From Oscarella lobularis (taxonomy: Eukaryota; Porifera; Homoscleromorpha; Homosclerophorida; Oscarellidae): a stretch of 64,000 nt of DNA. Under the pieces are notes generated by a model that had not been told where the DNA came from, ran no database searches, and saw nothing but the letters and a program-made list of their open reading frames with translations. Positions 11,020-22,746 of the stretch are shown here, one piece after another. Position 1 is the first letter of the stretch. Each line of letters opens with the position of its first letter. The stretch is taken from NCBI RefSeq assembly GCF_947507565.1, contig NC_089182.1, positions 3,038,001 through 3,102,000 on the forward strand, read 5' to 3'. Position numbers and translations under genes: made by a program.

Positions 11020-14000
11020 ATGAGGCTCCTGGTCATTGCAGCAATCGTTGGCACCATCAGAGCAGGTATGGGCCCAAGGGGACGTCCAGTCGCAAAAAAA
11101 TCAACTTTTTTTTGTTTTAGCCGTGGTTCCTTCCAGCCAAGGTGATACAAAATCGTTCGGTGATGCAATATTGTTGAATCATTTGCACTCTTGTGTTTGC
11201 GCAGGGACTAAGGTTGAATACTCTGTGGTCATGCAAGGCTTTCATCTGATTCCTGGCACTATGACCGCGGACGCTCCTCCCACAGATCAATCTGGAATAG
11301 CCATTCAGCTGGAGATGACTGTCACATTCGCCCCAATTTCGTCGCTCACAGTTAGCCAATTAGATTTTTGGGGGGCAATACGGCTTTCACCTCTTTTCTT
11401 CAGGTCACGAAGTGCAACGTATCCGACGCTTTCTTCACGACAGTGATGAGCCATCCGATATACTTCCGCTACAAGAACGGCATAATAGAGGAAATCTTCA
11501 TCAATTCTTCCGTTCCCGAACAAATGATCAATTTCCAACGCGGTCTCGTCAGCAGCCTTCAGGTGCCCCTTGGGGGCCACTTGGGTCGTGCGAACATGTG
11601 GGAGGTGATTCCATTGTCACTTGTCTATTGTCGATTTTTACGCAATCTATTTTCATCTAATTAGCGAGATGTTCTCGGCGATTGTCAATCTGCCATTGTT
11701 CGATCGAATGACGGCGACGACGTCGTCGTTTTGAAAACGAAAGAGACCCACAAATGCACGGGACGACCGAAGTTCACGACATTGCTTCCAACTATACAGG
11801 TACAGTAGACTACTCTCCGAACCGTCTTCTAACTCGTCGTTTTTAGTATGAAGAGTCGAAGACGACGTATGGAAAAATGAGCGGAGAATATCGACTGGCC
11901 AAGCACGGCAGCAGTGGACTCTACGTGCAGAGCTGCGCTTTGCTCCAGTCGGAATTCTTTGCGCCAATGAGCAAGTCAGCCGGTTCTGTGGTCAGCGCTT
12001 GTCTGTACGAAAAATGAGACTCCTCTAGTTTTGCGCCATCTATAACCTGTGTCTCATTTTTTAGAATCAATGTCACTGCTATTGGATCTCCGCAAACGGA
12101 AACTGCACCTCAACTACGTGAGACTGGGGGGGGATAGGACTATCTCTTAGCTTTCTTTGATCACGTTCTCCTTTTCTAGCGGAGACTTATCAGAATTCTT
12201 CGTTGGTGTTTTCGTACTATTCGTCCAGCGTGAAGGAGATGCGGAAGTGCGACGGCGTTCCGACGCTGCTGGAGACGCTGGGCTCGTGTCATCCGTCGAG
12301 CGTACCTAGTCTCTTCATCGAACTGGTTCGCACGCTTCGCACGTGCAGCCAGAACGAGCTGAAGGAACACCATCTCAAGTACGGCATCAAGAAGGAGCCC
12401 CTGGTTTCTCCAGAAGAACAGATCCGGTGAGTGCTCGATCAACAGCCCCCGATGGACTACTCACTTTTTTCCTACTACACAGAACCTACTTCTTGGATTC
12501 GTTGACTTACGTTGGCACCGAAGCCGCTTTGGGTTTCATCTCCAAAGCAGTCGAGGATCCCGCATACAAATTGGCCGAGTCTCGCAAACGCGAACTCATC
12601 AACAGCATAGCTCTTATGCCGTTCCACTACACGTCTCCTTGCGTTACTTTGTCTCATATTCTGGTGAGAACGTGCATGCGTTTGTGTAATCGATAGGGGT
12701 CAAATGAAGAGGTCTAGGAAATGGCCACGAAACTGCAGACCTGGCAAACGCCTTCGCTTGCACTCGGCTCAGTCATCAATTCGGTATTGAACAGCATGAA
12801 CGTGGACTGCTCTACAGAAGTCGAAGCGGTAAGAATACTCTATAAATTCTAGATCAGAATAGACACGTCTTTTAGGCTCTGAATTGGCTGATCCAAAAGC
12901 TCGAGACCAATCTAGCAAAGGTGCCCAATACGTTCAGTTTCACTACCGAACCGGAAACGGCGGACAAACGCAATTGGGAACACGCCGTTCACGCGATCAA
13001 ATCCCTCGGCAATGCGGGCAGTCCCAGGTCTATTCCCGCTCTCATGGCTGCGTTGAAAGAGAAGAAGCTGTTGACCGTGGGTCGCAGTTCTGCCGTTCAC
13101 GCTCTGAAGCGAATTGCCAAGAGGAGTCCCAATCAGGTGCTCGTCGAATTAATAGCGGTTCTATGTTTTGATTTTCTTTTAGGTTCGTCAACTGTGTCTA
13201 CCCATCGTCTTCGACGTCGAAGAGGACGACGAAGTTCGCATTGCAGCCTTTTCCGTTTTCGTCAGTTCGATAGGCGAAGAGAACGGGATCGTCGTACCGC
13301 GTGCGCTCGCCATCAACCTACTGAAGCGCGTCTCCAAAGAGCCCAAGATGAACGTCAAGAGCCACATGTGCCGAATGCTGACCCAGATGCGAACGACGTC
13401 CGATCCCTATCTTCGCTACAGGTGACAAGACAAGACAATTCTAATACATGCCGTTCTTCCAGCATCTTTCTTTCTTTCGCTCATAGGAAAGAATTTATAT
13501 CGGTTGCCATGAAAGTGTCCGGCGCTTTCGTTTCGTGCGCCGTGACCCAGTTTCCCTGCTTCTCCTCCTCCTACCTTCGCGGCTACTATTCGTTCGCCGA
13601 TCTTCCGCTGCCTCATTCGTTGCCACGAGACATCATGGGAGCCGGTTTCCGACTCTCCTACTACACGCCGAGCGGACGCACGATCCCCAATAACGTCTAC
13701 GCGAAAATCACCGGTCACGCGTTCGGCTATTACACGGACATTTTGGAGGTCGAGACGCGCGTAGGTTTCTATTATTTAATAGAGGCGGGTTTTTCTAGGT
13801 TGGCGTGCGTGGAACTGGGATAGATCAACTGATCAATCTCCTCTTCGGACCCGTTGGCTATTTCCGTTTGTTGACTCGTGACTACGATACAAGCCATCTC
13901 AACAGACCGGTACATACAGTGCCGAATTCATTGGCCATTTCATTTTTCACTTTCTCATTTTTTTAGGAAGGGTTTTCTATGGATCTCGAGTCGTTGAAAG

Positions 14001-16949
14001 ACAATATAACCGTTTCGGGTCTCGTCAAAATGTTCGGAAACGAACTCGCGTGGAATCACAACGAGCAGCCGAACATTATGCGTCTTCTCTTCGCTCACGA
14101 TCGACTGAACGCCGTTCGAGACGAACTGTCGGACGTCGTCATGGAAAAATTCACGTTCCATCAGCTGCCTCGCTTGATTCAAGCGTGGAAGAATGCCGGC
14201 GAAAAGTCGTCGTTCTACGCCAAGCTCGTCTCTCACGCAAGCGAAATTAAGAAAATCTGGAACTATTTGACGAAGGGTCGATACAGCATCGACGGCGGCG
14301 TTCTGAACGTGACGAAGACGGGCAGTTTCATGGACATCAAGCGCACGGTTCCAACGATTCTCGGATTCCCGTTGAACTTGACCGCCGTCGGTGTCGGACA
14401 CTTTGGAATGGACGCCGAAGGATGTCTGGACTACTACGCCGAAGGCTGGGGCTCGCAGAAAAAGGATCGATTCGAAATGACCGGTTCCGTTAACCCGAGG
14501 TAGGGGATGAGTGAGTCCCCGTCTCCGCACTCTGAGATTCCTTTTTAGATTGGCTCTGATGAGCGAAGTCAACGTCACGTTGGATGCGTACTACGTCCAG
14601 CCGAAGCTCGTTCTTTGCGGCAACGCGACGAGCAATTTCACCCAGCGCGGCATTGCGCGTCTGTTCGACAACTACACGCTCAACGTTCAGCTCAAGGAGA
14701 TGCCTGAAAACGAGAACCTTCTGATTAACAGCACGTACGACGTCTACGTTCAAAAAGACGCCTTCAAGCAATCGCTGAGCGTCGAGAATCGCAAAACGGT
14801 GACCGATATATTTATTCATTAATTAAATAATTTTTTAATTCTCGTCTCTCAGACTACGCTTTTTGATCCGTTTGGCGACAACATCCTCGGCATCATGGCA
14901 GTGGCCAACATCAGCTTTCCCTACTATAAGGGAACGGAGAAGAAGGCGGTCGACGTCACGCCCTGGTTTCCTCTGAGCGGGCCGGCGAACATGAGCTTCG
15001 CCTTCCAACGAGTCGCTCCGGTTTCCATGCTCAATATCACCGTGTACAACGCCACGTCTCTCATATCGAGCAACGGCACGTACAACGCGTGCATCGAAGC
15101 GATTGGAACGCCTCTTCGCGTGACGACGAATATCAGCTGGATGTGGAATCAATATAATCAGAGATTCGTCAATGTCTGCATGTCGACGGAAAATTTGAAG
15201 AACTCGTCGGCTCCTCGCTATTATCTCCTCACGGAGATCAATACGACCGACTTCAGCGATGGATCCTTGACTCGCGAAGCGTGGATCAATACGACTCTGA
15301 AAACGAACACGCACTGGAACAACATGAGCGTTCACGTGCAGGGAGGTCAGTTCAACGGGTCGATTTTACGAAGAGAGCACACGAAAAACGAGAGCACGAG
15401 TCTCATTAAGACTCTCACCGACTTCAGCCTCTACGCCAACGGATCCGTGTCCGGCTACGAAGAGGTCAACGTGTCGATGTATCTGTATAATAAGTGGCAC
15501 CGAATGACGCACTATCTCCACGCGAACGCCTCTATGAATCTTACGCATGCCAACCTGACGGTTAACTCGACGCTCTTCAAATCCATCAACGTTAGCTACT
15601 GCTTCGCTTCCGAGATGAAACGAGGTATACGTGCATTGTGGACTTTTTAAAATTATTTATTTATTTATTTATTTATTCTCGTTGTAGCGTACTGCCACGT
15701 TTTTGGGGATCATTTCATTACGTTTGACGGACTGAAATACCAATCTAAGCTCAATCCGAAAATCGAATACGTCCTGACTCGTCATCGTCATCCCAATGAC
15801 ACCTTCGGCATTACTTTGAAAGGAGAAAACGTTCTTGTCTATCTGAACGGCACTATCTACACTCTTACGCCGGACGGAACTCAACTTCTAGTCGACGGCG
15901 AGCCCACGCCGCTTCCCTACAAAGTTCACCGCACGATGAACATTCGCAAGATCGAGAATCACGGTCAAACGTATCTGCGCCTGTCGGCTTTCGCCGGCAT
16001 TGACATCGTCTATAATCCGAAAGACGTGATGATCAGCATCAGTCGCTTTTTCCGCAACCAGACGGGCGGCTTGTGCGGCAACTCCAACGCCAACGGCACC
16101 GAGGCGGACGAACTCGAACTTCCCTCTTACGAATTCGCCGAATCGGTCGACCACTTTGTTTCCAAGTGGACCGTCTCCGAACCGATCGAGCTGGCGTCTT
16201 TTGGCTCTTACTTCGCCAAATGTGAGGCGAGCAACGAAACGACCGAAACTTGCGAATACCTCTTTTTCGATGCCACGAAGAAGGCTCACGTTTTCGTTGA
16301 CGTTCATCCCTACTACGAAGCGTGCCTTTGCGATGAGGAGGAGTCGGCCGGCGGCTATCTTCGCAGTCTCCGCGCTTACGTCAAGGCCGCTCACGTTAGA
16401 GGCCTTTCTTTGGACGGTGCGGAGTTTTTCTCGCCTTACTAGGTGTCCTGTCTCATTATTCAGTTCTCTTAGGATGCGTTTATGGTCCATGGGGCCCTCT
16501 CACCGAGTGCGAAAACGGCCAGCAAACTCAAACTAGAAGCGTACTGAAAAATCTCTTAGGAAACGAGTGCTCAGACACTAAACGTACCCAGCAGTGCCGT
16601 AAGTCCAGTTTGTCCTTCTCTTTGTCTTTCTCGTCAAACTGTTTGCTTTTTTATAGTTGTTCCTCTACCACAGACTCATCCCTTGTGTCCTGTTGAGAAG
16701 GTGCACGTTGTCCAAGTGCTCGGAACGAAGTCGTGTAGGAGTCTGAAGCGTTGGCCTAGTTGCGGGAAGTGTTGCACGCCGTCTGTGAAAACTCCACATC
16801 TCGCCAGATTCACCTGTGTCGGATCTACCGATCCAGCAGAAAATCACGACAACACTTCACCGGTTAACCTTGTTGTTCACGTAGCGGAATCGTGTGTGCC
16901 TGTCGAGAATTACAGAGAGTGTCTCCTCGGCTTGCAGCAGGACGGTTGA
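11020..16949 (+). CDS. LLTP-3: diverged vitellogenin-like large lipid transfer protein
   Basis: Paralogue of LLTP-1/2 with the same domain order and clearly different sequence. The start is chosen for the signal peptide MRLLVIAAIVGTIRA (exon 11020-11065). Early exons read as 11121-11141, 11205-11350, 11404-11604 and 11665-11799 (DVLGDCQS motif of the lipoprotein N-terminal domain). Later ones include about 12180-12427, 12881-13135 and the lipid-binding exons 13968-14501 and 14853-15624. The vWD exon is 15688-16416 (CHVFGDHFITFDG, GLCGNSNANGTEADEL), then a TSP1-like exon 16473-16598 (YGPWGPLTEC) and a Cys-rich last exon 16657-16949. The junction near 11990-12065 is unresolved because no canonical donor fits both phases. 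Its 3' end is the source of the broken LLTP copies lying between the receptor genes downstream. Confidence 0.88.
15652..15677. repeat. (TTTA)n microsatellite in an LLTP-3 intron
   Basis: Six uninterrupted TTTA units just before the polypyrimidine tract of the vWD exon acceptor. Likely length-polymorphic. Confidence 0.85.
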
Positions 16950-17141
16950 AGAATTCGAAGGGCGTCACTGACGAATTTTTTGTTGCTGTTTTTTCGTTTG
17001 TGTTTTCTACGTTTTTGTCGTATTTGTGTTTCAGTGTTTGTTGCAAGGTGGGGTTGCCGGCACGCCTCCTTCGTTTGGGCGGTTCCAGGGCATACGGGAA
17101 AGTCGCTCCTCTTTTAGACGGAAGCCATCCGCGACACTCTC

Positions 17142-20100
17142 ATGGCCTTCTCTCGCTGTCTATCACTCGTATTGACGATGATAGTCTGTCTTGATCACGT
17201 TTCTGGAGGTACGTCGAAACTAAACGCTATCGGTCTTGGTCTTCCGCTATTACAGCAGATTCATCTACGTTGTTTAGAGCATGTTGAATTTACTGTCTGT
17301 TTTGTAGAAATGAAAGTGATTCTAAATGCCGCGGCGAACAAACTGGTGTTCAAAGAAACAGGCATTGCCACTGGAAGTTCATATGATCTAGCCGTGGATG
17401 GGAAAACAGGTCAAAATTGGGGGGATTGCGCTGCTTCTCAGTCGTCTACTCCAACCATATGGCTGTCAATTGATTTGCTTCATCTCTACTCTGTGACCAA
17501 GATCAGATTTTTAACTCGTCATAGGTATGGAAGAGGCATCGAGGTCTACGTGGGAAAGGATGCTATCGATTCGGATGGAATCACTAATCATCAATGTGGG
17601 AGTAGCGTTACTATTCCTAGTCCAGCTCCATCTACATTTACTGACTTTTCTTGTTCTCCTATCAATTGGGTTCAATATGTCAGCATTCGACGACACGGAC
17701 AGGATGATGGGGCGGGTGATCTACAGTATTTGCAACCGTGTGAAATTGAGGTGTATTATGATGAAACCGAGGGTAGGAATCCATATCGAAAACGTAGTGA
17801 GTCAACTATTTTCTGTTTATATAGATCCCGGTATCACCATAACGAAGAACGCCGCAGCAATTTCAAAATTAGACGTTACACAAGGAGACATTGTACTCTG
17901 TGGTTCACCAAAAGGAGACTTTGGTCCAACATGGAAATTTCCTAATGGAACAGACGTTCCAGAACAGAACTCTGCTACTATTAGTCAAGCTGATGGCTCA
18001 TCAGGATATAAAGAACTGCGTTTGAGTCCTCTTACGTCTATTCCTCCAAATGGTCAGTACAAATGCCACTACACAGCAAACAACATTGCAAAGACCAAAA
18101 CAGTCGATCTTACGTTTACAGGTACGTTACGTTTAATTTGTGTGGCACGTTCATTTGGCCTTTTTTTTAGCTGATTGTCAAGTAAGCTCGTGGTCAGCGT
18201 GCTCATCATCATGTGGACGAGGAACAAGGACAAGGACCATTACTCTACTCAAAGTTGGCACTGGTCAGGATTGTCCCTCTCCTTTATCAGAAGATTGCGC
18301 AAATACAAACTGTGAGTTTATATGTTCATCTACAAGGCTGATTCTATTGGTGCTTTGGTAGGTGGTCAAATTGACATGAAGGCAATAGGTGCTGTTGCTA
18401 CCCACGGTCCATTAGATACGATTGATAGTAGGCTCCAGGCTTCACTGGCTATTGATGGCGTTACAAATACTGGATGTGCTGCAACTAATCCATCAATGGA
18501 TCCGTGGTTGCGAGTTGATTTAAAGACAGCTTATTTGATATCAAGCGTTGAAACGTCCTTTTACGGAGATCGAGGCAATGGTGCGGTTGTGCGGATAGGA
18601 AGTGATTTGACCAATGATGGAAATAACAATCTGCTGTGCGGTACGGTTCCAAATAGAAACAACGGCAAAACTATTTGGACAACGACAATTGTGTGTTCTC
18701 CTTCATTGTGGGGACGGTACATAAACGTTCAAAAGATTTTTCCAAATAATTTTTACCTCAGCCTGTGTGAATTGAAAGCAAACTACGGTAGGATGAATAC
18801 CCTTTAGAGTGTCTTCTTACACTTTCTGATTATTAGAACTTGACGTTGGCATTCTATACAATGATTCCTCTGTTGCATCTGGAAGCATTTTTGTTTACGG
18901 AGGAGATGCACTTTCTTTTCCTGTTCTGTGCGGCGTTAATCCCGATTCAACAAACTTGAACTCATTGCTAAATATTCAATGGAAATCAGGCAACAGTCCA
19001 ATTTCGTCGTCTAATTCCGATGTTAGACAATCCACAGACAACAAGTTTACAAGTCTTCATATTGGGAAAGCTCCATCAACGGATACAACATACACGTGCC
19101 AATACACGTGGATTGATAACAAGCAAAAAACATTACAGTTTAACCTAAACATCAACGGTGGGTGAAACATTTGCTATTGGTAGCATTAATTAAAGGGGTC
19201 CTTGTTTTCGTAGTGGATTGCGGGTGGAGCACGTGGTTGTCTTGCTCGGGTCCTTGTGGTGTGGGAACAAGATTGCGGACAGCTGACAACCCCGTGAAGA
19301 AACATCAAGGAAAGGATTGTGTCGGTGATTTAAGCGAAGACTGTGATATTGGAAAAGCACCCTGTAAAAAGCATAAATGTGGTGTATTTTCTATTAGCCT
19401 AATTCGTTTCTGTTGTGAAGGTGCTCCCACTCCTGTCAGAAATTCGATTAGCGTTCAGGAAGGACTTCCGGCTGCTTTGGAGTGTGAAGCAACACAATTC
19501 CGTCTAATACAGACTCCAATCACGTTCGAATGGTTCAAAAGTGGAGTTCAAATAGTCAATCCTTCAAATTCATCGACCCGTTCTTTGGGAAACGGAAAGT
19601 ACAAGGGCACTCTGACATTAACGTCAGTCAGGAAAGCAGACGCCAACTCGTACACGTGCAGAGCCAGCGGGCACTCTGGTCTCAGTGCTGCATCTCTACC
19701 AATAACGCTTGATGTCACGTGTAAGCTCCTAATTCTTTACTCGTTCGCTGTCAAAACTACATTGTTCTTTAGATGCTCCTTTTAACGTTAGAGTACAAGC
19801 AAACTCTAGTTGGTTTGTGAAAGAACAGTCACTAATTCTGAACTGCAGCGCTAAAGCGAACCCTAAACCTTCTCAATATAAATGGTATAAAGATGGGCAA
19901 ATAATCACAGGAGAAACGGGGTCACAAATATCGTTTTCGAGTCTGGACTATGACAACAGTGGAAAATACAACTGTACTGCGATAAACTCCATCGGCGAAG
20001 CCCAATCGAGCGGTTTTGTGATTGTCGTACGTGGTATGTTTAGTAAATTTGAACTGGTTTATTCTTTACAATATCTTTAATTAATTAATAAGGAAAGTGC

Positions 20101-21556
20101 TTCCGTCCGCCAGCAGCAAGTAAGAAAAGCTACCGACACTAAAGCTTCTTTGTTCATGCTTTTGTTCTCTTATAGCCCCAACTCCTCCAGTGGAACTCAA
20201 GCTTATTAGTAAAACGTTTGAATCGTTATTTTTGACATGGAAAAGTCCCCTCAATCCCAACGGTATCATAAGAGCGTATAGAGTAAGTCGAAATTTCATT
20301 GTGTTTTCTCTGAAAAATCTGCTTTTTGCAGTTGTACTACTGGATGTTAGATGAATCAGAAGCAGCGGTTATGTCTGTGGAGTCCATTTCGTCCTCTTTC
20401 AACCTGACTGGCCTTCGTGCCTACACTCGTTACCAAATTAACGTAACTGCTATCAACAATGCGGATGCTTTTCCTGAAAGTTCTCCTGGTATCATTACCA
20501 ATGAGACTTTGATTACCGGTAATTTTGCAAGCCGCAGTTTAATTCAATCGTGCATTTCCTTGTGTTTAGCACCTGAACGTCCGCAGTTTATTTCTAATCC
20601 GCTCGACGAACTTGAAATTAGCTCCAATGGAATTGTTCGCTTTTCAGCTCCATTTATTTCTGACGAGAAAGTGCCAGTTAGGTAATTGATGTCTGAGCTC
20701 ATCCATAATGATTTGTTACGTCCTCCTAGTTACATCAAAGTGTTTATTTACTCGGGTCTTGAGCGTCCTCCGCCGCTTTCTGTTCCGCCAAGGGAAAGTG
20801 AAATGAGCGAGCTATGGCATGCAGCAGCATTCTTTGACTACACTCAATACAACAAAGCTCGAAATCACTTTACTATTGGGAGCGGAAACCGCACCTTTTT
20901 TGGTGACACGACGTACACCGACAGTAAACTAGAAAGAAACGCTCGCTACTCGATCTACTTTGTTGCTTACCTCATCAACGAAATTAAAGGAGTAGGCAGA
21001 AGCAGTTGATGTTGGTGTTAGAATGTATTTTGTTTTATAGGTGCACCTGGAGTCCTCTAGTGGGCCTACGTGTAAGGTCTTTTCTTATTTAATGCCGCAT
21101 ACTACTAACTTGTGCAATTGTCGTCACTTTTTGTATATAGCATTTTATACCAGTTCTTCTGGTGAATGTGAAGCCGCTACTTCCAATCCTTCTGGAGGCT
21201 CTTCGTTTGGCGTCTTTGGAATTGCGTTTCTTATTTTGTTTGTTATCACGTTTATCGCTTTAGTCGTCCTTCTCGTGATGCACATTCGTCAGCGCCAGAT
21301 TTTGAAAAAGTCTTATCCTGTTGAAAGACATGCCTATGAACTGCCTATAAAATCGGAAGGTAAACTCGAAGGTGATATTATTCCTCACAGAATGACGGAG
21401 TCAAGTGTGTACGGGGTATCATCTGTCAAGCATCAAAGTATTCTATTAATTAAATGGGACTTACACGTTAATTTTTCATTTTATTGTCTCGGTGTAGGTG
21501 AAGGTGAACAAGTGTACGCTGAAGTATGTGACAAAGAGAAGGAAGCAAATAAGTAA
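17142..21556 (+). CDS. receptor A: FTP-Ig-TSP1-FTP-Ig-TSP1-Ig-Ig-FN3 type I membrane receptor
   Basis: Predicted cell-surface recognition or adhesion receptor. Exons: 17142-17208 (signal peptide MAFSRCLSLVLTMIVC), 17308-17772 (fucolectin-like FTP domain), 17825-18121 (Ig), 18171-18311 (TSP1, WSACSSSCGRGTRTRT), 18362-18787 (second FTP; WLRVDL and LCELKA are the family marks), 18837-19157 (Ig), 19214-19363 (TSP1), 19421-19720 (Ig, SYTCRASG), 19773-20033 (Ig, YNCTAINSIGEAQSS), 20176-20282 plus 20332-20518 (FN3), 20570-20681, 20730-20991, 21041-21071, 21141-21437 (TM at about 21208-21285, GIAFLILFVITFIALVVLLV) and 21498-21556. Total 1160 residues, or 1169 with the possible 27-nt exon at 20093. 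The tail is about 70 residues with QVYAEV near the end; no kinase or phosphatase domain follows. I know no named orthologue. Confidence 0.88.
20093..20119 (+). other. possible 27-nt microexon, relic of lost FN3 exon (copy A)
   Basis: The sequence between an AG and a GTAAGA corresponds to the first 5' bases of the FN3-1 exon of copy D (about 36975). It is phase 1 at both ends, adds nine in-frame residues (GKCFRPPAA) and is kept in copies B (25742-25768) and C (31302-31328). It is either a used microexon or a fossil of the deletion that removed three FN3 domains. Confidence 0.5.
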
Positions 21557-21719
21557 GATAGATTATTAGATAGTGCTTTTATGTGCCAGTGTTGCACTGT
21601 CTTTGTCTTTGTGGATTTTAGCAGTTTTTTTATGGTTTCTGATTAGAGTGATGTCATAGGCTTGGGCATCTGTAGGCCTTCCTTTAATTAAAGTTCCTTA
21701 GCACGACCTTTCGGTCAAG

Positions 21720-22500
21720 CGTAATCAGCGCGCTTTTTGTCTATCCGGGACGCTGTAGAAATACGGGGAAGTGGATCGTCTGTCTTTTGTACTTCGCCAA
21801 CGAAACGACCGAAACATGCGAATACCTCTTTTTCGATGCCACGAAGAAGGCTCACGTTTTTCATCCCTACTACGAAGCGTGCCTTTGCGATGAGGAGGAG
21901 TCGGCCGGCGGCTATCTTCGCAGTCCGCGCTTACGTCAAGGCCGCTCACGTTAGAGGCCTTTCTTTGGACGGTGTGGAGTTTTTCTCGCCTTACTAGGTG
22001 TCCTGTCTCATTATTCAGTTCTCTTAGGATGCGTTTATGGTCCATGGGGCCCTCTCACCGAATGCGAAAACGGCCAGCAAACTCAAACTAGAAGCGTTCT
22101 GAAAAATCTCTTAGGCAACGAGTGCTCAGACACTAAACATACTCAGCAGTGCCGTGAGTCCAATTTGTCCTCTTTCCTTCATCGTTGAAATTTTTTTGCA
22201 GTAGCTGGCCGTCTACTAACTCACCCCTTGTGTCCTGTTGAGAAGGTGCACGTTGTCCAAGTGCGCGGAGCGAAGTCGTGCAAAAGCGTGAAGCGTTGGC
22301 CGAGCTGCGGGAAGTGCTGCACGCCGTCTCTGACAACTCCGCAGCTCGCCAAATTCACATGTGTCGGGTCTACCGATCCAGCAGAAAATCACGACAACAC
22401 GTCATCTGTTAACCTTGTTGTCCACGTAGCGGAATCGTGCCAGCCTGTCGAGAATTACAGAGAGTGTCTCCTCTCGCAGAAAAGACGGTTGAAGAATTCG
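21720..22500 (+). pseudogene. LLTP-3 3' fragment 1 (upstream of receptor B)
   Basis: Copy of the LLTP-3 end of vWD, TSP1-like and Cys-rich exons. It starts in mid-exon, so it has no promoter, signal peptide or start. It carries a 9-nt deletion after 'gctcacgttttt' and a 2-nt deletion near 21926 that shifts the frame. The last exon equivalent is still open but its end is altered. It is more like the fragment before D than the one before C. Confidence 0.82.
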
Positions 22501-22746
22501 AGGGGCGTTCCCAACGAAATTTTCGTGTTTTTTTGTTTGTCTTTTCTAGGTTTTTGTCGTATTTGTGTTCAGTGTTTGTTGCAAGGTCGAAGTTCTAAGA
22601 GGGATGCGTATCGTCGAGGTGGGGGTTTGCTGACCACGCCTTTCGTTTTGGCAGTATACGGGCATCCAGCTACGGGGAAAGTCGTTTTTCGCTCATCTTC
22701 GCCTCGACTGCCGCTTTTAGATAGCCGAGTCTTCCACGGCACTATC

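Noticed and set aside
12921-13823. 300-residue + frame
   Set aside because: Reads through two introns; only its start and end parts are true LLTP-3 exons, and the middle is out of frame.
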